Translations under genes and position numbers: made by a program
The notes under the pieces: model-generated
Told to the model about the DNA's origin: nothing
Databases searched by the model: none
What the model saw: only the letters and a program-made list of their open reading frames with translations
In this document: piece by piece, positions 17,249 through 24,098 of the stretch
Layout: the number at the start of each line of letters is the position of its first letter
Position numbering within the stretch: the stretch's first letter is position 1
NCBI GenBank assembly: GCA_029866205.1
Contig: JARWZT010000011.1
Location: 186,001 to 250,000 of the forward strand
Reading direction: 5' to 3'
Source: Rhodoferax sp.
GTDB taxonomy: Bacteria; Pseudomonadota; Gammaproteobacteria; Burkholderiales; Burkholderiaceae_C
DNA: 64,000 bases

Positions 17249-19129
17249 TCAGTCGCCGCGCACTACGCCCTCGCGCCGGGGATCGGCGCCGCCAAACCAG
17301 CCCTCGGACGTGCGGGCGATGGCTTGCAGGCCGCTGGGTAGCGGTGCCTCCATCACCTTGTGGCCCCGGGTCTGCAGCGTGCTGACCACCGCGGGCATGA
17401 AGCGGCTTTTTTCTAAAATCAACAGCTCGTCCATGGCACCAAAGTTGGGCAGGTTAATGGCTTGCTGGGCGTTCAGACCCCAATGCAACAGGCCGTACAG
17501 CGTTTTGGCCGTGAAATGGATGATGAATGCGCCGCCGGGGCTGCCCACGCTGGCCAGCAGTTCGCCCGTGTCGGCATCAAACACCAGGGTGGGCGACATG
17601 GACGAGCGTGGGCGCTTGCCCGGCTCCACGCGGTTGGCGACCGGTCGGCCATCGGTACCCACCGGTGCCAAGCTGAAGTCGGTCAGCTGGTTGTTGAGCA
17701 AAAAGCCACCTTCGAGCCCTACGCCCCGGTTGACCATCAGGCGCGCGCCCCAGCCGTCTTCAATGGTGGTGGTCATGGCCAGCGCGTTGCCCCATGCGTC
17801 AACCACCGAGATGTGCGAGGTGCCGTGTTCAGCTTGTGCCGCCATTGGGGCGTAGCCACTTTGCTGTGCGCCGGGTTGTCCAGGCAAGGCGCTTTGCATT
17901 CGCGGGCCACGGGTGTTGATCAAAGCCGCACGCTGGGCGAGATAGTGGGGCTCCAGCAGGCTCTGCCAGCCGCCTGTTGGTGCCGTCACAAACTGGGGAT
18001 CGGCGGCGTACTGGGCGCGGTCGGCAAACGCCAGGCGTGCGGCCTCGGTATAGAGGTGCAGCCAATCGGCGCTGGGTTGGCCTTCCGCGTTGGGCAAGTC
18101 GGCAGCCGGCGTGTGCGCCAGCGTGCCCAAGATTTGGCCGATCGCCAGCATGCCCGAACTCGGCGGTGGCATACCGCACAGACGATAGTTGCGCGCTGGC
18201 ACCTGCGTCACTCGGTAGACCATGCACAAAGGCGCACGCTCCAGGGCTTGGTAGGTCGCCAGATCGGTCTGGGTCAGGGCGCCAGGATGGGCGACGTGGC
18301 CTTGCACTTTGGCGGCAATGGCCTGCGCTACCGCACCGCTGGTAATTGCGCTGGGCCCTTCGGTGGCGATGCGCTCCAGAACAGCGCCCAGCTCGGGGTT
18401 GCGCAAAATGTGGCCGGCGGGCCAGGCCTGTCCGTTGGCGTCGTAAAAGTAGCGGGCAGCCACCAAATCGGTTTTGAGCGCGGACTCGGCAGCCAGCAAG
18501 GTGGCCATGCGGGGGCTGATGGCAAAACCCTGGCGCGCCAGTGCAATCGCCGGGGCAAACAACTGCGCCCAAGGCAACTTGCCGTGTTGGTGGTGCGCCA
18601 GAGCCAGCATGGGCACCACGCCAGGGGTACCCACGGAGCGACCTCCCACGATGGCCTGGCGCATCGGCAGGGGTTGGCCGTTGGATTGCAGGAACAAGTC
18701 GGGTGTGGCTGCCGCCGGAGCGGTTTCACGTCCGTCAAACGCTTGCGTGGTTTTGCCGTCAAAGTGCAGCAAGAAGGCACCACCACCGATGCCGCTGCTT
18801 TGTGGCTCGACGAGTGCCAGCACCATTTGCACGGCAATCGCCGCGTCCACTGCACTGCCACCGGCGCGCAGCATGTCGTAGCCGGCCTGGGTGGCCAGCG
18901 GATTGGCGGCGGCGACGGCAAAGCGGCGCGCAGCCCACCCCGGCTTGTCCTGCAGGACGCTGGCCGCCTCGGGCTGCGCGGGGGCGACGGGGGAAGTTTG
19001 TGCCAGGGACAGCGAGGCTGCGCTGGCCATGGCGAGTGCGAACAGTGGGCATGCCCAATGCCGCAGCGCTTGCCCAAAAGGCCGCTGCGCAGTGCCTTGG
19101 CTAGGGTGTGAGCGAGGGCGAAAACGCAT
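17249..19129 (-). CDS. ggt: gamma-glutamyltransferase (periplasmic)
   Basis: 626 residues. The Sec signal peptide is about residues 20-44 (WACPLFALAMASAASLSLAQ). The large subunit follows, then the self-cleavage site at EHGTSHISVVD, where Thr becomes the nucleophile of the small subunit. GGAFLLHFDGKTTQAFDGRE and GSPGGAFIIHF are family signatures. It hydrolyses glutathione and transfers gamma-glutamyl groups in the periplasm. Its ATG shares one base with the stop of the upstream AhpD-like gene (TAATG at 19131-19127), so the two are translationally coupled. Confidence 0.93.
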   Translation of the reverse strand: MRFRPRSHPSQGTAQRPFGQALRHWACPLFALAMASAASLSLAQTSPVAPAQPEAASVLQDKPGWAARRFAVAAANPLATQAGYDMLRAGGSAVDAAIAVQMVLALVEPQSSGIGGGAFLLHFDGKTTQAFDGRETAPAAATPDLFLQSNGQPLPMRQAIVGGRSVGTPGVVPMLALAHHQHGKLPWAQLFAPAIALARQGFAISPRMATLLAAESALKTDLVAARYFYDANGQAWPAGHILRNPELGAVLERIATEGPSAITSGAVAQAIAAKVQGHVAHPGALTQTDLATYQALERAPLCMVYRVTQVPARNYRLCGMPPPSSGMLAIGQILGTLAHTPAADLPNAEGQPSADWLHLYTEAARLAFADRAQYAADPQFVTAPTGGWQSLLEPHYLAQRAALINTRGPRMQSALPGQPGAQQSGYAPMAAQAEHGTSHISVVDAWGNALAMTTTIEDGWGARLMVNRGVGLEGGFLLNNQLTDFSLAPVGTDGRPVANRVEPGKRPRSSMSPTLVFDADTGELLASVGSPGGAFIIHFTAKTLYGLLHWGLNAQQAINLPNFGAMDELLILEKSRFMPAVVSTLQTRGHKVMEAPLPSGLQAIARTSEGWFGGADPRREGVVRGD

Positions 19130-19701
19130 TATTTTTGCCGTGGTGCGCGCCCCAGCAAGTAGAACTCGGGGTTGGGCAGCATGCCGGTGGCGTTGGCCAT
19201 GCGGTTGGACAGACCAAAAAACGCCGTGATGCCAGCTATGTCCCAGATGTCCTCATCGTCAAAGCCGTGGGCGTGAAGCGCCTCATAGTCCGCATCATTG
19301 ACGGTATGGCTCTCGGTGCAAACTTTCATCGCAAAGTCGAGCATGGCGCGCTGGCGCGGCGTGATGTCGGCCTTGCGGTAGTTGATGGCCACCTGGTCGG
19401 CGACCAGCGGCTTTTTCTCGTAAATGCGCAAAATAGCCCCGTGGGCCACCACGCAATACAGGCAGTGGTTGGCCGCGCTGGTGGTAGTGATGATCATCTC
19501 GCGGTCGCCCTTGGTCAGGCTCGATGCTTCGCGCAGCATGAGCGCGTCGTGGTACGCAAAAAACGCTCGCCACTCTGCCGGTCGCCGGGCGAAGGCCAGA
19601 AAGACGTTGGGCACAAAGCCCGATTTTTCTTGCACTTCCAAAATCTTGGCGCGGAGGTCTTCGGGCAGGGTGTTGAGGTCGGGCAGGGGGAAGCGGCTCA
19701 T
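19129..19701 (-). CDS. peroxidase-related enzyme (AhpD/CMD fold)
   Basis: 190 residues with the carboxymuconolactone-decarboxylase/AhpD fold of the peroxidase-related TIGR01926-type family. The core motif is NHCLYCVVAHG, a redox CxxC with the downstream His, as in AhpD. Other landmarks are EKSGFVPNVFLAFARRPAEW and the final FFGLSNRMANATGMLPNPEFY. Likely a thiol-dependent peroxide or alkylhydroperoxide reducing enzyme in the cytosol. It ends on the first base of the ggt start, which hints at a link to glutathione or peroxide metabolism (inference). ATG 19701. Confidence 0.85.
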   Translation of the reverse strand: MSRFPLPDLNTLPEDLRAKILEVQEKSGFVPNVFLAFARRPAEWRAFFAYHDALMLREASSLTKGDREMIITTTSAANHCLYCVVAHGAILRIYEKKPLVADQVAINYRKADITPRQRAMLDFAMKVCTESHTVNDADYEALHAHGFDDEDIWDIAGITAFFGLSNRMANATGMLPNPEFYLLGRAPRQK

Positions 19702-19775
19702 GGGCGGGTCCTGGGTGGGTGGTTTTGTTCATTATGCTGTGGCCTTTTGACCCACAGCCTGAGAGGAAACCCCCT

Positions 19776-20153
19776 ATGCAATCCGCCTACGACCAAGGCC
19801 TGGCCACCCGCAAAGCGGTGATGGGCGAAGACTTTGTGGCCAATGCGCTGGGCAGCGCCACCCCCTTCACCCAGCCCATCCAGGACCACATCACTCGCGC
19901 TGCCTGGGGTGACGTCTGGCAGCGCCCCGGCCTGGACCTCAAGACCCGCAGCCTGATCACGGTGGCCATGCTCACTGCGCTGGGCAAACAAAACGAACTC
20001 AAAGGCCACGTCCGTGGTGCTCTCAACAACGGCGCCTCCCAGGCCGAGATCCAGGAAGTGCTGCTGCACGCGGCGGTGTACTGCGGCGTACCCACGGCGG
20101 TGGAGGCGTTTCGCAGTGCGAATGAGGTGGTGGCGGGGTTGGCAACGAGCTAA
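19776..20153 (+). CDS. pcaC: 4-carboxymuconolactone decarboxylase
   Basis: 125 residues. The whole length is a CMD domain: the Gly-poor N-terminus (YDQGLATRKAVMGEDFV), then WGDVWQRPGLDLKTRSLITVAML and HVRGALNNGASQAEIQEVLLHAAVYCGVPTA, where HAAVYCG-P is typical of PcaC. It lacks the redox CxxC of AhpD. The reaction is decarboxylation of gamma-carboxymuconolactone in the beta-ketoadipate pathway. ATG 19776 is supported by AGAGGAAA upstream. No other pca genes are visible, but scoAB at 22.6 kb belongs to a related pathway step. Divergent from the AhpD-like gene. Confidence 0.8.
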   Translation: MQSAYDQGLATRKAVMGEDFVANALGSATPFTQPIQDHITRAAWGDVWQRPGLDLKTRSLITVAMLTALGKQNELKGHVRGALNNGASQAEIQEVLLHAAVYCGVPTAVEAFRSANEVVAGLATS

Positions 20154-20190
20154 AGGCATTTGGGGGATGTAGTACAGCGCTACAGGTGGC

Positions 20191-20212
20191 CGCTTTGCAG
20201 TAAAGCAAAGCG
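20191..20212. repeat. perfect inverted repeat after the pcaC gene
   Basis: CGCTTTGC (20191-20198) and GCAAAGCG (20205-20212) surround AGTAAA. There is no T-run on either side, so it is a hairpin of uncertain role, possibly Rho-assisted termination. A smaller inverted repeat TGTAG/CTACA (20168-20184) precedes it. Confidence 0.5.
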
Positions 20213-20259
20213 ATAGCCCCAGCACATGTCAAGCGCGCCCCTTGCCGATTGAAATTGCG

Positions 20260-20297
20260 TGTAATATCGTTACATTTTTCGTTAAATGAAACGTAAT
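20260..20297. promoter_or_regulatory. candidate operator upstream of the HipA-type gene
   Basis: An AT-rich island in otherwise GC-rich DNA. It contains the palindrome TGTAATATCGTTACA (20260-20274) and CGTTA repeated at 20269 and 20280, an 11-base spacing, about one helical turn. The 10-mer ATCGTTACAT (20266-20275) recurs inside the gene at 20427-20436. Autoregulation by the kinase's own HTH is inference. Confidence 0.45.
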
Positions 20298-21617
20298 ATG
20301 CCCACGCGTATCCCGCAAATCCGAACCGCTCTGGCCGCAGGCCCTTTGCTGGGCGGAGTTTTGTGTGGGAGCTTGGGTATTACCCGGCCCACTTTGGCGC
20401 GCGACTTGGCGTCCATGGCCGGAGAAATCGTTACATGGGGTGCTGCACGCGCGACCCGGTACGCCCTGCGGGACCATTTTCGAGGCCTTGCTGACATCCC
20501 GGTGTACCGCGTGAGCGATACCGGTCAGATCACCCGGTTGGGCTTGCTGATTCCAGTCAGGCCGGATGGTTTTGTCGTGGTGCAGGCCGACGGTGCCACA
20601 AGCCACCATGCCAGCCTGCCCTGGTGGATTAGCGACATGCGGCCCCAAGGTTTCCTGGCGCGCGCATATGCCCACCAACACGCGACCCGCCTGGGCTTGC
20701 CCGCCGATGTGCGCCATTGGAGCGATGCTGACGCCCTACGTGCCTTGGTGCTCAGCGGAGGCGACACGGTTGGCAATGTGCTTTTGGGCGATTTCGCCAG
20801 AGACCGTTTCGTGAATGCAAATGCCCCCGCCTTGTCTGAGGTGGCCGATTACCCGCAGCGGGCGGCGCAAGCTCTGACCCTGGGGGAAACCTGGTCGTCG
20901 GCTGGTGGCGAGCAGCCCAAGTTCTGCGCATATACCGCGCGCGGCCACGTCTTGGTTAAATTTACGGCAGCCGACCCAAACCGGGTCACCGCGAGATGGC
21001 GCGATTTGTTGCTGGCGGAGCACTTGGCATTGGAAACGCTCGCCGCAGCGGATGTGCCTGCCGCCGTGTCGCGTGTGGTCGACCAGGGAGAGCAGCGGTT
21101 TTTGGAACTGCTCCGGTTCGACAGAGTGGGGCCCTATGGGCGCCGCGCCTTGCTGTCACTGGCTTGTCTTGACGGCGAATTCGTAGGAAACGCGGCAGCG
21201 CCGTGGCCTGTGCTGACGTCCGAGTTGGCAAAGCAAAAGGCCATTACCCCGCAGGCGCATGCCGATGCCTCGCTGCTTTATGCGTTTGGAACGTTGGTTG
21301 GCAATACCGACATGCACGCCGGTAATCTGTCGTTTGTGAGCGACGGGGCCCCACCCTACGCGCTGGGTCCTGCCTACGACATGCTACCGATGGCGTTTAG
21401 TCCCACGGCGGGTGGCGTCGTGCGAGACACGCTATTGCCCCCCCAACTTCATCCGTCGGTTGAGGGTGTGATCTGGCGATCTGCCTTGGTACTGGCGCTG
21501 GATTACATCACCCGCCTGCGCTCTGACACCCGCTTTAGCACCACTTTCGAGCCCTGCATCGACGCACTTAGTCAGCACGTGGCAGATGCCCAAAATAGGA
21601 TAGGCCGACTCGGCTAG
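20286..21617 (+). CDS. yjjJ: HipA-family serine/threonine kinase, YjjJ/HipH type
   Basis: 443 residues, the same size as E. coli YjjJ (HipH). The N-terminus (about 1-65) is a winged-helix/HTH domain (LCGSLGITRPTLARDLASMAG), in place of a separate HipB antitoxin. The kinase follows: a GEQPKF Gly-rich loop, VKF with the ATP-binding Lys, LLRFDR, the catalytic NTDMHAGNLSF loop (Asp, Asn) and the AYDMLP metal motif, all intact. HipA kinases phosphorylate targets such as glutamyl-tRNA synthetase; the target of this subtype is not established here. No hipB neighbour exists on either side. ATG 20286 lacks a clear ribosome-binding site. Confidence 0.88.
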   Translation: MKRNMPTRIPQIRTALAAGPLLGGVLCGSLGITRPTLARDLASMAGEIVTWGAARATRYALRDHFRGLADIPVYRVSDTGQITRLGLLIPVRPDGFVVVQADGATSHHASLPWWISDMRPQGFLARAYAHQHATRLGLPADVRHWSDADALRALVLSGGDTVGNVLLGDFARDRFVNANAPALSEVADYPQRAAQALTLGETWSSAGGEQPKFCAYTARGHVLVKFTAADPNRVTARWRDLLLAEHLALETLAAADVPAAVSRVVDQGEQRFLELLRFDRVGPYGRRALLSLACLDGEFVGNAAAPWPVLTSELAKQKAITPQAHADASLLYAFGTLVGNTDMHAGNLSFVSDGAPPYALGPAYDMLPMAFSPTAGGVVRDTLLPPQLHPSVEGVIWRSALVLALDYITRLRSDTRFSTTFEPCIDALSQHVADAQNRIGRLG

Positions 21618-21633
21618 CGCTACAAACACCGCA

Positions 21634-21654
21634 GCGCGCTCTCTGTAAGCGCGC
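21634..21654. repeat. inverted repeat between the HipA-type gene and slyX
   Basis: GCGCGC (21634-21639) and GCGCGC (21649-21654) form a stem around a 9-base loop between two convergent genes. It could act as a weak bidirectional terminator, but neither side has a T-run. Confidence 0.4.
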
Positions 21655-21664
21655 CTGCAGGACG

Positions 21665-21916
21665 TCAATAATGCGGCGGCAACTCATCGCGCAAGTTGCG
21701 CTGGGCCGGCGCTTGCGGGTCCGAGGCCTGCTGGCGCAGGTGCAGCACCTCACTGATCAGGGCGTTGATTTGGGTTTGTTGGCGGATCACGATCTGGTCG
21801 AGTTTGTCGAGCAGGTCTTCGGCAAAGCTGGCCTTGATCTCGAGTTCAGTCAGGCGCTGGGTGGCGTCTTGCAGCGCATCGGCGAGCGTTTGGGGCGCAT
21901 CAGGGAAGTGGGGCAT
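21665..21916 (-). CDS. slyX: SlyX family protein
   Basis: 83 residues, almost all a coiled coil (LTELEIKASFAEDLLDKLDQ and IVIRQQTQINALISEVLHLR), ending with the family tail RDELPPHY. SlyX proteins are short, soluble and of unknown function. ATG 21916 is preferred; a seven-codon extension to TTG 21937 is possible. The gene is convergent with the HipA-type kinase and follows the PAS-LuxR gene on the same strand. Confidence 0.85.
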   Translation of the reverse strand: MPHFPDAPQTLADALQDATQRLTELEIKASFAEDLLDKLDQIVIRQQTQINALISEVLHLRQQASDPQAPAQRNLRDELPPHY

Positions 21917-21986
21917 GGCGGAATGTGGTCTCAACAAGCAGGGGTGGGTGAATGGGAGGTGTTGGCTGAGGTAACGGTCGGCAGGC

Positions 21987-22541
21987 TCAGCCGGACATCA
22001 GTTTTTGCACCAGGTCGGCGGTGGTGGAGGCCTGGTATTTGCGCATCAGGCGGGCGCGGTAAATTTCGACCGTGCGGTGGCTGATAGCCAAGGCACGCCC
22101 GATGTGCTTGGAGGTCAGGCCTTGCATCAGGTGCGCTGCAACTTCGCGTTCGCGGGCGGTGAGTTCGGCTTTGACCGGGCGGCGTTCACTCAGGTCTTCA
22201 AAACTCCAGATGCCGGCCTCATGCGGCGCGTCACGGTTCAGAGCGCGGCCGGTGACATGGCACCAGAAGGCCTCGCCTTTGAAGCGGCCGTCCAGGCGAC
22301 GCATGATGCGGTTGTCAGCGTAGCTACCGCTGCGGTTGAGGATCGGTGCAATACGCGCTCCGGTGCGTTCAAACTCGTCGGCGCTGGGGTAAAGCACCTG
22401 AAAGCTCTGACCCAGCAATTGATCTCGTCCGGCGCCAAATATTTCGCAAACGCGCTGGTTGCAATCCTGAATGGTGCGGTTACGCGAGAGCACCAGGCCC
22501 ACCGGAGCCATGTCAAACGCCAGTCGGTAATCAATGTCCAT
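21987..22541 (-). CDS. PAS-LuxR transcriptional regulator
   Basis: 184 residues. A PAS domain (about 5-115; YRLAFDMAPVGLVLSRNRTI, FEIFGAG-like CEIFGAGRDQLLG) is joined to a C-terminal LuxR/FixJ-type HTH (LTAREREVAAHLMQGLTSK, HRTVEIYRARLMRKY). There is no receiver domain, so it probably senses a small ligand directly. It is divergent from scoAB, separated by 108 bases that contain the inverted repeat ACTAC-N12-GTAGT, and is the likely regulator of these CoA-transferase genes. ATG 22541 is taken; GTG 22571 would add ten residues. Confidence 0.85.
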   Translation of the reverse strand: MDIDYRLAFDMAPVGLVLSRNRTIQDCNQRVCEIFGAGRDQLLGQSFQVLYPSADEFERTGARIAPILNRSGSYADNRIMRRLDGRFKGEAFWCHVTGRALNRDAPHEAGIWSFEDLSERRPVKAELTAREREVAAHLMQGLTSKHIGRALAISHRTVEIYRARLMRKYQASTTADLVQKLMSG

Positions 22542-22581
22542 GGGGCAGGGCGCAGGAGTCAGGGTTAACACGTTACGAAAA

Positions 22582-22603
22582 ACTACGTATGTGGATAAGT
22601 AGT
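22582..22603. promoter_or_regulatory. candidate PAS-LuxR operator
   Basis: ACTAC (22582-22586) and GTAGT (22599-22603), inverted with a 12-base spacer, lie in an AT-rich segment between the divergent regulator and scoA. TACGTA at 22584-22589 is a nested palindrome. Binding by the adjacent LuxR-type protein is inferred. Confidence 0.4.
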
Positions 22604-22649
22604 ATCGTCGGGTTTTGGCCCCTAGTCTGAACTACCGGAGATTTGCGCA

Positions 22650-23357
22650 GTGAACAAAATTTTCCCCAACGCCGCCGCCGCGCTTGACGGCATCGTGCAT
22701 GACAACCAACTGATCGCCGTGGGCGGTTTCGGCCTGTGCGGCATCCCCGAGGCCTTGATTGACGCACTGCGCGACAGCGGCGCACAAAACCTGACCGCGA
22801 TTTCCAACAATGCGGGCGTGGATGGCTTTGGCCTGGGCAAGCTTCTGGAAACGCGCCAGATCAAAAAAATGATCTCCAGCTATGTGGGTGAGAACAAAGA
22901 GTTTGAGCGCCAGTACCTGGCCGGCGAACTGGCCCTGGAATTCACGCCCCAAGGGACGCTGGCTGAAAAGCTGCGTGCCGGTGGCGCTGGTATCCCGGCG
23001 TTTTTTACCAAGACCGGTGTCGGCACCATCGTGGCAGAGGGCAAGGAGCTGCGCGAATTTGATGGCGAAACCTATGTAATGGAACACGCCCTGGTGCCCG
23101 ATGTGGCGCTGGTCAAGGCGCACCGGGCCGACAAGTCGGGCAATTTGCAGTTCCGTTTTACCGCGCGCAACTTCAACCCGGCCGTGGCTATGGCCGGCAA
23201 GATCACGGTGGTGGAGGTAGAAGAAATTGTGGAGACGGGCACGATTGAGCCCGACCAAGTGCATCTACCCGGCATCTATGTGCACCGTATCGTGCTCAAT
23301 GCCACGCCGGAAAAACGGATCGAGAAACGCACCATCACTGAGACTTCGGGAGTTTGA
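22650..23357 (+). CDS. scoA: 3-oxoacid CoA-transferase subunit A
   Basis: 235 residues, the alpha subunit of succinyl-CoA:3-ketoacid CoA-transferase. Landmarks are [18 protein letters not shown] (family signature), [23 protein letters not shown] and [21 protein letters not shown]. With subunit B it moves CoA from succinyl-CoA to acetoacetate or a related 3-oxoacid. The start is GTG 22650, with CCGGAG about 10 bases upstream. The stop is 2 bases before the scoB start, so they form one operon. Confidence 0.93.
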   Translation: MNKIFPNAAAALDGIVHDNQLIAVGGFGLCGIPEALIDALRDSGAQNLTAISNNAGVDGFGLGKLLETRQIKKMISSYVGENKEFERQYLAGELALEFTPQGTLAEKLRAGGAGIPAFFTKTGVGTIVAEGKELREFDGETYVMEHALVPDVALVKAHRADKSGNLQFRFTARNFNPAVAMAGKITVVEVEEIVETGTIEPDQVHLPGIYVHRIVLNATPEKRIEKRTITETSGV

Positions 23358-23359
23358 AC

Positions 23360-23998
23360 ATGAGCTGGAATCAAGACCAAATGGCCGCACGCGCGGCACA
23401 AGAGCTGGAAGACGGCTTTTACGTCAACCTGGGTATCGGCATTCCCACGCTGGTGGCCAACCATGTGCCCGCCGACAAGGAGGTGTGGCTGCAAAGCGAG
23501 AACGGCATGCTGGGCATCGGCCCCTTTCCCACGGAAGCGGAGGTCGATGCCGACCTGATCAACGCAGGCAAGCAAACCGTGACCACGATCAAGGGCTCCA
23601 GTATTTTTGGCAGCCACGAGAGCTTTGCCATGATTCGCGGCGGCAAGATCAACCTGAGCATTTTGGGTGCCATGCAGGTCAGCGAGCAGGGCGACCTGGC
23701 CAACTGGATGATTCCGGGCAAGATGGTCAAAGGCATGGGTGGCGCGATGGACCTGGTGGCTGGTGTGAAGCGCGTGATCGTACTGATGGAGCACGTGGCC
23801 AAAAAGAAAGACGGCACCATAGACCTCAAAATCCTTCCCCAATGCACCCTGCCGCTCACCGGCGTGGGCGTGGTGGACCGCATCATCACCGACTTGGCCG
23901 TGATGGATGTAACGCCCTACGGCCTCAAAGTAGTGGAGATGGCACCCGGCGTGACGCTGGAAGCCCTGCAGGAAAAGACCGGCGTCAAACTCGTTTGA
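23360..23998 (+). CDS. scoB: 3-oxoacid CoA-transferase subunit B
   Basis: 212 residues, the beta subunit carrying the catalytic glutamate in [13 protein letters not shown]. Other features are [16 protein letters not shown] and [14 protein letters not shown], then [15 protein letters not shown] 23360 follows the scoA stop directly. The same enzyme type serves ketone-body use and the beta-ketoadipate pathway; the choice is not decided by sequence alone. The operon ends at a strong hairpin followed by T-rich DNA (24007-24035). Confidence 0.93.
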   Translation: MSWNQDQMAARAAQELEDGFYVNLGIGIPTLVANHVPADKEVWLQSENGMLGIGPFPTEAEVDADLINAGKQTVTTIKGSSIFGSHESFAMIRGGKINLSILGAMQVSEQGDLANWMIPGKMVKGMGGAMDLVAGVKRVIVLMEHVAKKKDGTIDLKILPQCTLPLTGVGVVDRIITDLAVMDVTPYGLKVVEMAPGVTLEALQEKTGVKLV

Positions 23999-24006
23999 AA
24001 TGGCAC

Positions 24007-24035
24007 GGGGCGCTTCATGCGCCCCATTTGTTTTG
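24007..24035 (+). terminator. terminator after scoB (first of three tandem hairpins)
   Basis: GGGGCGC-TTCAT-GCGCCCC (24007-24025), a perfect 7-bp stem, then ATTTGTTTTG. It lies 8 bases after the scoB stop. It is the first unit of a 30-base tandem repeat described separately. Confidence 0.8.
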
Positions 24036-24098
24036 CCCGGCGCTTGATGCGCCCCGTTCGTTGTCCCCGGCGTTCAATGCGCCCCATCTCCGCCCGGA
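24009..24098. repeat. three tandem 30-bp hairpin repeats between convergent operons
   Basis: Units begin at 24009, 24039 and 24069 with a constant 30-base period. Each has a short stem with the cores GGCGCTTCATGCGCCCC, GGCGCTTGATGCGCCCC and GGCGTTCAATGCGCCCC. The spacers diverge (T-rich in the first, GTTCGTTGT in the second). The third unit overlaps the last codons of emrB. The loop changes keep the stems or swap to G-T pairs, suggesting selection for structure. Confidence 0.75.

Noticed and set aside
14252..17341. 1029-codon open frame antisense to dnaG and rpoD
   Set aside because: Shadow of two essential genes, with low-complexity Gly/Arg/Cys-rich translation.
17462..19111. 549-codon open frame antisense to ggt
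   Set aside because: Shadow of ggt with no domain signal.
24009..24098. CRISPR array
   Set aside because: Only three units of 30 bases with no constant repeat and unique spacers; these are hairpins at a terminator.
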